Below are positions 32,577 through 40,510 of a stretch of DNA of 64,000 bases, one piece after another. A program made the position numbers and the translations under genes. A model generated the notes under the pieces. That model was not told where the DNA came from. It did no database searches and saw only the letters and a list, made by a program, of their open reading frames with translations. Source of the stretch: Actinomadura spongiicola (GTDB lineage: Bacteria; Actinomycetota; Actinomycetes; Streptosporangiales; Streptosporangiaceae); NCBI RefSeq assembly GCF_003432485.1, contig NZ_QVNQ01000001.1, positions 806,001 to 870,000 of the forward strand, read 5' to 3'. Position 1 is the first letter of the stretch. Each line of letters opens with the position of its first letter.

Positions 32577-34772
32577 ATGCCCAGCCGGGAAGACCTCGCC
32601 CACGCGGCGCCATGGGTGCGGATCGCTTCGGTCGACGAGGACTGGAGGCTCGCCGATCCCGACCTTCTGCTCCAGATGCTCGGCCGCGCGCAGTGGATCC
32701 GCTCGTTCGAGAAGTACGTGCTCGACCTCGCGTCCCGGTCGCTGGTGCACGGGCCGGCCCACTCCAGCATCGGCCAGGAGGGCGGCGCGGTCGGTTCGAT
32801 CCTGCCGCTGCGCTCGGACGACGTCGTCAACGGCTCGCACCGGGGGCATCACCAGTTCCTGGCCAAGGCGTTCGGGCACGTGCTTCCCGACGGCGCGTCC
32901 GGGCTGCCCCGGCTCGTCCCCGAGGTCCGCACGGTGCTGCGGCGGACGCTCGCCGAAATCTGCGGCCTGGCGGACGGCTACTGCGGCGGCCGCGGCGGCT
33001 CGATGCACCTCCAGTGGCGCGAGGCGGGCGCGATGGGGACCAACGCGATCGTCGGCGGCGGCGTTCCGCAGGCCGCCGGGTTCGCGTTCAACCAGAAGCG
33101 GGCGGGCACCGACGCCGTGACGGTGACCTACTTCGGCGACGGCGCGGTGAACATCGGCTCGGTGCTGGAGACGTTCAACCTCGCCGCGGCCTGGAAGCTC
33201 CCCGTCTGCTTCTTCATCGAGAACAACCAGTACGCGGTCGCGACCCCGGTCGCCGAGGCCACCGCGGAACCCCGGCTGTCGGGACGCGGACCGGGCTTCG
33301 GCATCCCGAGCTGGCAGGTCGACGGCATGGACGCGCTCGCCGTCCACATCGCCATGTCGGAGGCGCTCGACCACATGCGCTCCGGCCACGGACCGACCGT
33401 CATCGAGGCGGACGTCTACCGCTACTTCCACCAGAACGGGCCGTTCCCGGGGTCGGCGTTCGGCTACCGGGACAAGGCGGAGGAGGCGTCGTGGCGGGAG
33501 CGGGACCCCATCGAGCGGCTCCGCCGGACCGTCCTCGAACGCGGGCTCGCGACCGAGGCCGAACTCGACGCCGTCACCGACGACGTCGAGGACGCGCTGC
33601 GCCTCATCGGTGCCGAGTTCTTCGAACCGGTCGAGGGCGGCAAGCCGAACGAGCGACGGGTGGTCGCCGGCCTGTGGCCCGACCCCGAGCTTGTGGACAT
33701 GGGCGTCCGGGGCGACCTGTCCGAGCTGGACGGAAGCCGCTACGAAGAGGAAGCGGGCTTCGGCGGCAAGCTAGCCGAACGCCGGTTCATCGACGTGGTC
33801 AGCGACGTGATGGCCCGCCGGATGGAGACCGACGAGACGATCGTGGTGCTCGGCGAGGACGTCCACAAACTGAAGGGCGGCACGAACGGCGCGACCCGGT
33901 CGCCCCTCGAACGGTTCCCCGACCGCGTGCTCGGCACCCCGATCAGCGAGAACGCCTTCACCGGCCTGGGCGGCGGGATGGCGCTCGACGGCCGTTTCAA
34001 GCCCGTCGTCGAGTTCATGTACGCCGACTTCATGTGGGTCGCGGCCGACCAGCTGTTCAACCAGGTGGCCAAGATGCGGCACATGTTCGGCGGCGTCGCC
34101 GACGTGCCGTTCGTCCTGCGGTCGAAGCTCGCCGCCGGCACCGGCTACGGCTCGCAGCACTCGATGGACCCGGCGGGGGTGCTCACCTCGGCCGCGGGCC
34201 TGCGGGTGGTGGCCCCCTCGACGCCGTTCGACTACGTCGGTCTGATGAACACGGCCCTCGCGTGCGACGACCCGGTGGTCGTCCTTGAGCACGTCGACCT
34301 GTACAACGCGAAGGGCTCGGCGCCGGTCGACGACCTCGACTACCGGATCCCCGTGGGCGCGGCGGCGCTGCGCCGCACCGGAACCGACATCACGATCATC
34401 ACCTACCTGTCGATGGTGCGGCACTGTCTCGACGCCCTCGACCAGGTCGGCGACCTCTCCGCCGACCTGATCGACCTGCGCTGGCTCGACCGGGCGTCCC
34501 TGGACTGGCCGCTCATCGAGGCGAGCGTGCGGAAGACGAACCGCGTCCTCCTCGTCGAACAGGGCGCGCTCGGCACGTCGTACGGCGGTTGGCTCGCCGA
34601 CGAGATCCACCGCCGCCTGTTCGACTGGCTCGACGCCCCGGTAGAGCGGGTCACCGGCGGTGAGGCGTCCCCGAATGTCAGCAAGGTGCTGGAACGAGCC
34701 GCGATCGCACGGACCGAAGAGGTCGTCACCGCTCTGCGGGCGGCGTCCACCGAGTTGTCCCGATCCGCGTAG
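32577..34772 (+). CDS. 2-oxoacid dehydrogenase E1, fused alpha and beta subunits
   Basis: A protein of 731 residues. The N-terminal half is the E1-alpha thiamine diphosphate domain, with GDG at 187-189 and NN at 216-217 as the cofactor motif. The C-terminal half (from about residue 395, FIDVVSDVMARRMETDETIV) is the E1-beta transketolase-type domain, with EFMYADFMWVAADQLFNQVAKMRHM. It decarboxylates a 2-oxoacid, or cleaves acetoin, and passes the acyl group to the lipoyl arm of E2. A fused alpha-beta E1 is less common than separate genes. GGAGGA precedes the ATG. Confidence 0.92.
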   Translation: MPSREDLAHAAPWVRIASVDEDWRLADPDLLLQMLGRAQWIRSFEKYVLDLASRSLVHGPAHSSIGQEGGAVGSILPLRSDDVVNGSHRGHHQFLAKAFGHVLPDGASGLPRLVPEVRTVLRRTLAEICGLADGYCGGRGGSMHLQWREAGAMGTNAIVGGGVPQAAGFAFNQKRAGTDAVTVTYFGDGAVNIGSVLETFNLAAAWKLPVCFFIENNQYAVATPVAEATAEPRLSGRGPGFGIPSWQVDGMDALAVHIAMSEALDHMRSGHGPTVIEADVYRYFHQNGPFPGSAFGYRDKAEEASWRERDPIERLRRTVLERGLATEAELDAVTDDVEDALRLIGAEFFEPVEGGKPNERRVVAGLWPDPELVDMGVRGDLSELDGSRYEEEAGFGGKLAERRFIDVVSDVMARRMETDETIVVLGEDVHKLKGGTNGATRSPLERFPDRVLGTPISENAFTGLGGGMALDGRFKPVVEFMYADFMWVAADQLFNQVAKMRHMFGGVADVPFVLRSKLAAGTGYGSQHSMDPAGVLTSAAGLRVVAPSTPFDYVGLMNTALACDDPVVVLEHVDLYNAKGSAPVDDLDYRIPVGAAALRRTGTDITIITYLSMVRHCLDALDQVGDLSADLIDLRWLDRASLDWPLIEASVRKTNRVLLVEQGALGTSYGGWLADEIHRRLFDWLDAPVERVTGGEASPNVSKVLERAAIARTEEVVTALRAASTELSRSA

Positions 34773-34790
34773 TAAGGGAGACGAGCCCAG

Positions 34791-36056
34791 ATGGCCGACC
34801 TGCTTCGGGTACCGGCGGTCGCCGCAGGCGCGACCGAGATCGTTCTGGCCGAGTGGACGGTCGCGGTCGGTGAGACCTTCGAGGCCGGCGATCCGCTGGC
34901 CGTGGTGGAGACCGACAAGGCCGCCGTGGAGATCGAGGCCGAGACCGGCGCCACGCTACTGCGGACCCTGGCCGCCGACGGCGAGCGGCTCCAGGTCGGA
35001 GCGCCGCTCGCGGTGATCGGCTCCCCGGACGACACCGACGTCGAGTCCCTGCTCGCCGCACTGAACCCCACCGAGCCCACCAAGTCCGTCGAGCCCACCA
35101 AGACCGTCGAGTCGGACTCCGCCGGGGACGTGTCCGACTCCCCGCCGCCACAGGTGGCCGCGCCGCCGACGGGACGGCCCGCGACGGCGGGACGTCCCTT
35201 GGTGAGCCCGATCGCGCGGCGGCTTCTCCGGGACGCGGGGGTGTCGCCGTCCGAGGTCACGGGCACCGGTCCCGGCGGCCGGATCACCCGGCGGGACGTC
35301 GAGACCGCCCTGGCCGGACGGCGGGCCGAGGCCACCCGTCCAGCGAGTTCGAAGCCGGAAACGCCCACGGTGGGCGCCGCCTATGAGGTCGTTCCACACG
35401 GCACGACACGACGGATCATCGCGACCCGGCTGACCGGAAGCGTGCGGGACGTCCCTCACTTCTACGTCCGCCGGACCGCCCTCGTCGACGAGCTGGTCAC
35501 CCTGCGTGCCGGGCTGAACGAGCACGCGCCGCTGCGGCTGTCGGTGAACGATCTCGTCCTGCGCGCCGTCGCGGTCGCCCACTCCGAGGTGCCTGAGATG
35601 AACGTGGTCTGGGCCGAGGAGGGGATGCACCGGTTCGGCTCCGTCGACATCGGAGTGGCGATGGCGTCTGACCGGGGACTGGTGAGCCCGGTCCTGCGCT
35701 CCGTCGAACAGCGGACGGTCAGCTCCATCGCGGAGAACGTCCGGAACCTCGCACGCCAGGCAGATGAGGGCCGGCTGCGCCCGGCGGACCTTCAGGGCGG
35801 GTCGATCAGCGTGACCAACCTCGGCATGTACGGGGTGGAGGAGTTCGCCGCGATCATCAACCCGCCGCAGTCCGCGATCCTCGCCGTGGGGGCGGCGCGG
35901 CCCACGGTACGGGTCGTCGACGGGACGCCCGCGCCGGTCACCGTCATGAGCCTTGTGCTGTCGGCCGACCACCGCGCCGTCGACGGCGCCCTGGCGGCCC
36001 AATGGATGGCGACGCTGGTGAGGACGATCGAAAGCCCCCTGCGACTCCTGATCTGA
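34791..36056 (+). CDS. 2-oxoacid dehydrogenase E2 (dihydrolipoamide acyltransferase)
   Basis: A protein of 421 residues in three parts. The lipoyl domain is residues 1-78, with the lipoylated Lys43 in ETDKAAVEIE. An E-and-P-rich linker leads to the E1/E3-binding domain (VSPIARRLLRDAGVSPSEV, GPGGRITRRDVE, about 137-180). The catalytic domain carries His394 and Asp398 in ADHRAVDGA. It transfers the acyl group from E1 to CoA. It starts 18 bases after the E1 stop. No E3 (lipoamide dehydrogenase) is encoded in the window, so a housekeeping copy would be needed. Confidence 0.94.
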   Translation: MADLLRVPAVAAGATEIVLAEWTVAVGETFEAGDPLAVVETDKAAVEIEAETGATLLRTLAADGERLQVGAPLAVIGSPDDTDVESLLAALNPTEPTKSVEPTKTVESDSAGDVSDSPPPQVAAPPTGRPATAGRPLVSPIARRLLRDAGVSPSEVTGTGPGGRITRRDVETALAGRRAEATRPASSKPETPTVGAAYEVVPHGTTRRIIATRLTGSVRDVPHFYVRRTALVDELVTLRAGLNEHAPLRLSVNDLVLRAVAVAHSEVPEMNVVWAEEGMHRFGSVDIGVAMASDRGLVSPVLRSVEQRTVSSIAENVRNLARQADEGRLRPADLQGGSISVTNLGMYGVEEFAAIINPPQSAILAVGAARPTVRVVDGTPAPVTVMSLVLSADHRAVDGALAAQWMATLVRTIESPLRLLI

Positions 36057-36074
36057 AGCCTTGCTTCGACGATG

Positions 36075-36110
36075 CCGGGGTCGGCGGCGATAAGTCGCCG
36101 CCGACCCCGG
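36075..36110 (+). terminator. Strong hairpin terminator after E2
   Basis: CCGGGGTCGGCGGCGA pairs perfectly with TCGCCGCCGACCCCGG: a 16-bp stem with a 4-base loop, 19 bases after the E2 stop. It closes the catabolic regulon. Confidence 0.85.
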
Positions 36111-36270
36111 GTGAAGCCGAGCTGCAACGAGACGTATGCGCGTGATCTGACCGCCCTTCCTCGCTGGACGGACACGTGATGTGCGGCATGTCCGAGAGCG
36201 GAGGGGCGCGCGGTCGCGCGGCTGGTGGGGGAGGCGGGGGAGCGGGCGGTCCGGGCCTCGCGGGCGGTAC

Positions 36271-36378
36271 ACCGCCGAGAGCCGCGACCAAGGCGTCGCA
36301 CTCCTCGTGCAGCCGCTGGTCGTCGGCGCAGATCAGCTCCGCGAACTTGCGGTCCGCCCGCGCCGGCGTCAGCGTCAC
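36271..36378 (-). pseudogene. Possible remnant of a small conserved protein
   Basis: About 36 residues (TLTPARADRKFAELICADDQ, then RLHEECDALVAALGG) look like a real small actinomycete protein. Downstream the frame becomes low-complexity Pro/Arg-rich. The GTG start has no ribosome site and there is no nearby partner gene. It may be a decayed gene. Nothing else is evident in the 36111-36472 gap. Confidence 0.25.
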
Positions 36379-36472
36379 CAGGTCAACGACCGATCTCGCT
36401 GTCTCTGTCCCCGATGGAGCATGGTCTCAACAAGTGAAGTTGAAGGTATCCGTAGGATGGATGACAGGAGGT

Positions 36473-36503
36473 TTGACAACCCCACGGGGCAGGAATCTAT
36501 ACT
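36473..36503 (+). promoter_or_regulatory. Promoter of the Hsp20 gene
   Basis: TTGACA (36473-36478) and TATACT (36498-36503) are near-consensus boxes 19 bases apart, 80 bases before the Hsp20 start. No classical HAIR or CIRCE repeat is obvious, though a TTGAA-rich stretch (TGAAGTTGAAGG) lies at 36435-36446. Confidence 0.55.
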
Positions 36504-36582
36504 TCGAGTTGTAGGTTTCCTCTCGATCAAGGCAAACGACCCGGGCTTGGAGACCCCGGGGATCTTCGGAGGTGAAGCAACG

Positions 36583-37020
36583 ATGCTGCTGACGTCGATC
36601 GACCCCTTCGTGCAGGAGTTCGAGCGCCAGTTCGACCGGGCCGTCCGTCAGGTCACCGGGCACGTCAACGGCACGAGCATGCCGATGGACGGCATCCGCC
36701 GCGCCGACGACGTCGTCCTCCGGTTCGACCTGCCGGGCATCGACCCCGGCTCGATCGAGGTCACCGTCGACCGCGGCGTCCTGTCGGTGACCGCGCGGCG
36801 CGAGGAGGAGTTCGGCGAGGGCGAGCGCCTGTTCGTCCGCGAACGGCCGATGGGCTCCTTCACCCGCCGCGTCTACCTGTCCGACCACCTGGACGCCGAC
36901 AAGATCGAGGCGGCCTACGACAACGGCGTGCTGGCCGTCCGGATCCCGGTGCTGGAGAAGGCCCGGCCCCGTAAGGTCGCCATCCAGCAGGGCAACGGCC
37001 AGAAGGCCCTCCGGGGTTGA
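36583..37020 (+). CDS. Hsp20/alpha-crystallin small heat-shock protein
   Basis: A protein of 145 residues, the usual bacterial sHsp length. The alpha-crystallin domain spans about 35-125 (VVLRFDLPGIDPGSIEVTVDRGVLSVTARR, then GSFTRRVYLSDHLDADKIEAAYDNGVLAVRIPV). The C-terminal I-x-I/V oligomer contact is only weakly present (KVAIQQG). It is an ATP-independent holdase for unfolding proteins. ATG 36583 has GGAGG 13 bases before it. An HspR-like MerR gene follows, suggesting local heat-shock control. Confidence 0.93.
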   Translation: MLLTSIDPFVQEFERQFDRAVRQVTGHVNGTSMPMDGIRRADDVVLRFDLPGIDPGSIEVTVDRGVLSVTARREEEFGEGERLFVRERPMGSFTRRVYLSDHLDADKIEAAYDNGVLAVRIPVLEKARPRKVAIQQGNGQKALRG

Positions 37021-37197
37021 TATGCGGGTTTCCGGCTCGCGGCGCTTCGACGAACCGCCGGCGCATGTGGTGACGAGCCGGTTCGCGGCCCCGCTTCGGC
37101 GAGCGGCATCGAGGGTCACACCGCCGTCTCGCCGGGCGGGGCCGCCCGCCTTCCGGGGCCGGGTCGACTCCGCGGGATCACGTAGAAGGGAGGGGCG

Positions 37198-37545
37198 GTG
37201 ACGCTGCCCATGGACGACGAACACGCGGCCCTCTTCACCGTGGGACAGGTCGCCGACATGCTGCACGTGCAACAGGCGTTCCTCCGCCGTATCGACGACC
37301 ACCAGGTCGTGTCCCCGCGACGCTCGGCGGGCGGCCAGCGCCGCTACTCCCGGTACGAGATCGGCCGCATCCAGCAGGTCGTCGGAATGGTGGGCGAAGG
37401 CCTGACCCTGCCCGCCATCCGCCGCATCTTCGAACTCCAGCACGAATTGGCCCGGGTGACCCGCGAACGCGACGAACTCGCCCGGCGGCTGAACGAGTTG
37501 GGCGGAGCGAACGCCGGCACCGGAGCCGCGACCGTCTCATCCTGA
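37198..37545 (+). CDS. MerR-family regulator, HspR-like
   Basis: A protein of 115 residues. It has a MerR winged helix (ALFTVGQVADMLHVQQAFLRRIDDHQVVSPRRSAGGQRRYSRYEIGRI) and a C-terminal coiled coil (ELQHELARVTRERDELARRL), the layout of HspR-type repressors. GTG 37198 follows GGGAGG by five bases. It lies 177 bases after the Hsp20 gene and shares the RRSAGGxRRYSRY recognition stretch with the second MerR-like protein at 38539. It probably controls the Hsp20 gene; no operator could be pinned down. Confidence 0.85.
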   Translation: MTLPMDDEHAALFTVGQVADMLHVQQAFLRRIDDHQVVSPRRSAGGQRRYSRYEIGRIQQVVGMVGEGLTLPAIRRIFELQHELARVTRERDELARRLNELGGANAGTGAATVSS

Positions 37546-37595
37546 GCGCACCACCCAGTTCGGAACGGCCAGGCGGGGCAGGGAGGGAGCAGCGC

Positions 37596-38003
37596 ATGCC
37601 CTTGATCATCACCCATCGTCGTCATCGGGACCTGGCAGTGGCGGTCCTGACCGGCGAGATCGACGTTGCGACCAGCGCCCATCTGCGCGAGAACCTGGCC
37701 GGTCTGGTCGCGTCCGGCGCCCGCCACCTGATCCTGGACCTGCGCGCCGTCCCCCTGATCGACTCGGGCGGGCTCGGCGTCCTGGTCGCGATCCACGACC
37801 ACCTACAGGCCCAGCACGGCTCGATCAGCCTCTCCAGTGTCAGCCACCGCGTCCGGAACGTCCTGCGGAGCACGCAGCTCACCCGGGTCTTCCCCATCTA
37901 CGCGACGGCCGACGTGGCCGTCCACGCCCACCAGGTCACCCGCGCCGAGGAGCCCGACAACGGGCAGGAAAAGCCGCCTCCGTCAAGCCGCGAAAATCTG
38001 TAG
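37596..38003 (+). CDS. STAS-domain anti-sigma factor antagonist
   Basis: A protein of 135 residues. A STAS fold (LAVAVLTGEIDVATSAHLRENLAGLV, HLILDLRAVPLIDSGGLGVLVAIHDHL) carries the phosphorylatable Ser in the IDSGGLG motif used by SpoIIAA-like antagonists. When unphosphorylated it would bind an anti-sigma kinase and free a sigma factor. No kinase or sigma gene is adjacent. GGGAG precedes the ATG. It follows the HspR-like gene by 50 bases and may be part of the same stress unit. Confidence 0.88.
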   Translation: MPLIITHRRHRDLAVAVLTGEIDVATSAHLRENLAGLVASGARHLILDLRAVPLIDSGGLGVLVAIHDHLQAQHGSISLSSVSHRVRNVLRSTQLTRVFPIYATADVAVHAHQVTRAEEPDNGQEKPPPSSRENL

Positions 38004-38538
38004 CCGTCGGGGTAGATATTCGCGGGGCGATGGGGTAGGCTTACTGCCATCGAAGGGAAAGAAGTCCATGAGACGCGGCAGAGGACGAACTGCCCGGACA
38101 GATGGATGGCGCGACGTGGAAGTGCCGGAGTCGACGCAAGGCATGTGACCCCGGTGGCCGGTCGCGCGCCCGGTGGTCAAGGGGCCACCAGTAGTACGAA
38201 GGCAAGTGCAGGAAGAAGACAGGTAGAAGAACACGGAAGGAGGGTCTCGGCACCATCGGGATCGCCCGCGGTGGGCTCCAGTCACGCCACGCGGGTACCG
38301 CGGCCACACGGAACGAACGTGGCCGGCGGTCACGCATCCGCGATCCCTATGTCTCGGCCACACGGTCGGTGCGCACGACAACCGACCGGATGCCGGACAT
38401 GCAGTGCTGTACCTTTCGGCCCCGGCGCCGCCTGTTGGCGCCGGGGCCACCGGCGTATTCGAACGAAAGACCAACACCACGAGCGGACCCTGAACAGGCT
38501 CCGCCCCGATGTGGGCACAGCGCAGTACGGAAGGTTTT
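38004..38538 (+). promoter_or_regulatory. Long 5' region of the second MerR-like gene, with hairpin
   Basis: These 535 bases hold no convincing gene. A perfect 12-bp hairpin lies at 38418-38448 (GGCCCCGGCGCC / GGCGCCGGGGCC, 7-base loop), 90 bases before the MerR-like start. It could be a terminator or a 5' UTR structure. Confidence 0.4.
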
Positions 38539-38982
38539 GTGAACCCAACCCCACCGGCTCAGACCGGTAGCCACACCGAACACCAAGACCCCCGGACCAC
38601 ACCCTCCGGTTCGGAGCAGGAAACCCTCGCGGACGCCGGAGTCACGCCCGAGGACACCCGCCGCGACACCCCGGGCAGCCCGCTCGACGACAAGCTGGAC
38701 GACGAGGACTACCCCGCCTACAGCATGGGCCGGGCCGCCGACATCCTCGGCGTCACCCCCGCCTTCCTGCGCAGCCTCGACGCCGCCGAACTGTTCGTCC
38801 CGCAACGCTCGGCCGGCGGCCACCGCCGCTACTCCCGCTACCAGCTTCACCTGGCCCAACGCGCCCGCGACCTGGTCAACCAGGGCACCGCGCTGGACGC
38901 CGCCTGCCGCATCATCATCCTGGAAGACCAACTCGCCGAAGCACAGCGCCTCAACGCCGAACTCCAGCGCCGCGTTGACTAA
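38539..38982 (+). CDS. MerR-family helix-turn-helix protein with disordered N-terminus
   Basis: A protein of 147 residues. About 55 residues of polar, acidic, disordered sequence (TPPAQTGSHTEHQDPRTTPS) precede a MerR winged helix: YSMGRAADILGVTPAFLRSL, then VPQRSAGGHRRYSRYQLHLA. A C-terminal coiled coil follows (ILEDQLAEAQRLNAELQRRV). GTG 38539 follows GGAAGG by four bases; a longer ATG start at 38509 lacks a site. It is a paralogue of the HspR-like protein at 37198. Its target is not visible. Confidence 0.8.
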   Translation: MNPTPPAQTGSHTEHQDPRTTPSGSEQETLADAGVTPEDTRRDTPGSPLDDKLDDEDYPAYSMGRAADILGVTPAFLRSLDAAELFVPQRSAGGHRRYSRYQLHLAQRARDLVNQGTALDAACRIIILEDQLAEAQRLNAELQRRVD

Positions 38983-38994
38983 CGGCTGTGTTGA

Positions 38995-39050
38995 TTGCAG
39001 GCACGGCCCACTTCGCTCGCCTGGCGGCTCGCTGCGTGACCGTCCCTGGG
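38995..39050 (+). repeat. Imperfect 56-base direct repeat, copy 1
   Basis: Copy 1 of a pair with 39165-39220, about 44 of 56 bases identical. Both begin TTGCAGG and contain GCCTGGCGG, GCTGCGTGA and CCTGGG. It lies in the noncoding gap between the MerR-like gene and the membrane protein. Confidence 0.6.
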
Positions 39051-39164
39051 CGAACGCGGCATCGCTTCGCGATCCGCCCGGCTGCGCTCGCCTTCGGCGT
39101 TGCTGCGCCGGGCGGGTCACGCGTTCGGGTGCGGGCTGAGGTCGCGTTGAAACGAGGCTTGTGC

Positions 39165-39220
39165 TTGCAGGTGCCGCTTGCTTGGTTCGCCTGGCGGATT
39201 GCTGCGTGATCGTGCCTGGG
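39165..39220 (+). repeat. Imperfect 56-base direct repeat, copy 2
   Basis: Second copy, spaced 170 bases from the first. No coding potential is evident in either. Confidence 0.6.
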
Positions 39221-39245
39221 TTCGTGGGACGCCGGGAGGTGTGTG

Positions 39246-40073
39246 TCAGACGCGGACCTCGGTGAAGGAGTCGATCACGGGGGCGGGGTCGTCGGCGTAG
39301 AAGCGGATCGTGCGCACCGTGGCCTGTTCGCCCAGGGGGCGGACGGCGACTATCGGCTCGTTCAGTTCGACGATGATGTTCGTCTGCGAGGCCACGGCCA
39401 CCGCCAGGCGCTCGTCCACCACCTTGATCTTGCCGTTCTCGTTGAAGTTGCGGGCGGGCCGCACCGAGGTGATCCGGGCACGCGGGATGCGCAGATCGAA
39501 GAAGGCGCCGTAGCGGATGCGGAGTTCCTCGTCAGACAGCACGTGCGGACGGGTCACGCAGGCCGCGACGATCGCCACAACGATCAGCAGCGAGTACACG
39601 TCCACCACCAGGATCAGGACGCGCAGCCCATCGGGTGCGCCGAGGCCCCGCAGGAGCAGTTCCGCGCCGACGGTCTCCGCCGCCATCGCGAACAGGAACG
39701 CCAACTGGAGGGACAGTTGCCCGCCCGAGTAGGGGACGGCGACCGCGCCCGGCGGCACCCCGTCTCGCCGCCGTGCCAGCAGTAGGCCCAGGCTGATCAG
39801 GCCCTTTGTGTCGAATGACAGGATCCTGCGCGCCCGCTCCGGCAGGAGGCCTTTGACGCTCAGGAACGCCGTCCGCCAGTCGGCGCCGTTCCGGCGTGCG
39901 GTGAGGATGAGACGGCCCGCCGCGATGACCTCCAAAAGCAGCACGGTCACGATTGCAATGCGAGCGGCGAGGGCTAGGGGGCGTGGCAACGACACACCCG
40001 ACGCGGTCAGGACCAGCAGGATCAGGTTGGCGGGTACCGCGATGTACATCGCGGTCCGCGCGAACCTCACCAC
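39246..40073 (-). CDS. Membrane protein of unknown function
   Basis: A protein of 275 residues with about four helices: MYIAVPANLILLVLTASGV, LAARIAIVTVLLLEVIAAG, LQLAFLFAMAAETVGAELLL, and LRVLILVVDVYSLLIVVAIVAAC. A soluble C-terminal beta-rich tail of about 100 residues follows (EELRIRYGAFFDLRIPRARI, TNIIVELNEPIVAVRPLG), which looks like a PH-like or bPH2 domain. GTG 40073 has GGAG eight bases upstream. It stands alone between the stress genes and the sulfur operon. Function unknown. Confidence 0.8.
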   Translation of the reverse strand: MVRFARTAMYIAVPANLILLVLTASGVSLPRPLALAARIAIVTVLLLEVIAAGRLILTARRNGADWRTAFLSVKGLLPERARRILSFDTKGLISLGLLLARRRDGVPPGAVAVPYSGGQLSLQLAFLFAMAAETVGAELLLRGLGAPDGLRVLILVVDVYSLLIVVAIVAACVTRPHVLSDEELRIRYGAFFDLRIPRARITSVRPARNFNENGKIKVVDERLAVAVASQTNIIVELNEPIVAVRPLGEQATVRTIRFYADDPAPVIDSFTEVRV

Positions 40074-40287
40074 GGCCGGTCTCCGGCGTGCGCGACGATC
40101 ATGTTCAGCGTGACCATGACCTCATTACAAACGTTGACGCTACGGCAAGGTCAACCGCGCCCGAAGATCATTTGTCTCGGGAACATCGCGGAATCCCTTT
40201 GCTGGTAAGGGATTGCGGGCTCTGGTGGCGGGGAGTCCGGGTGTCGTTCTGGCGGTTCGGTGGGGGTCTGACCTGCGCAATACGGGC

Positions 40288-40391
40288 TTGACACCGACAT
40301 TTCCTACCATAATTATATGAATATGGCGCACGCACTGACCGTCCGCCGTGTGGTGGACCACATGCGGCTGGACAGCACTCTCTGTCGCTGA
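40288..40391 (+). promoter_or_regulatory. Promoter and Cys-ending leader peptide of the plus sulfur operon
   Basis: TTGACA (40288-40293) is 16 bases from TAATTA (40310-40315), placing the start of transcription near 40322. A short frame begins right there: ATG 40317 or, more likely, 40323. It ends with the codons for DSTLCR and TGA at 40389-40391. Such short peptides ending in Leu-Cys-Arg occur ahead of sulfur-uptake genes in actinobacteria and act as cysteine-sensing attenuators. A start at 40323 would be leaderless. A pyrimidine tract at 40402-40425 could pair with the downstream ribosome site; this is inference. Confidence 0.72.
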
Positions 40392-40510
40392 TCCAGATCT
40401 GCCCTCTCTCTCCCCCTCCTTCCCCGAGTTCTCCTCCGCGAGAGCCTGCCGCCCCGTGCTCCGATGCGGGTGTGGCCTTCTCGCTCGTTTCGTGAAGGGC
40501 CAAGTCAGCC

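Noticed and set aside
36176..36514. Open frame on the plus strand upstream of Hsp20
   Set aside because: Gly/Ala-rich low-complexity start, no ribosome site and no recognisable domain; it covers the Hsp20 promoter.
38068..38148. 26-codon frame (MRRGRGRTARTDGW...) upstream of the second MerR gene
   Set aside because: A weak GAAGGGAAAG lies upstream, but the peptide is basic and featureless and there is no comparative support.
40260..40330. Possible second promoter using TACCAT as -10
   Set aside because: Spacing from TTGACA would be only 11 bases; TAATTA at 16 bases fits better.
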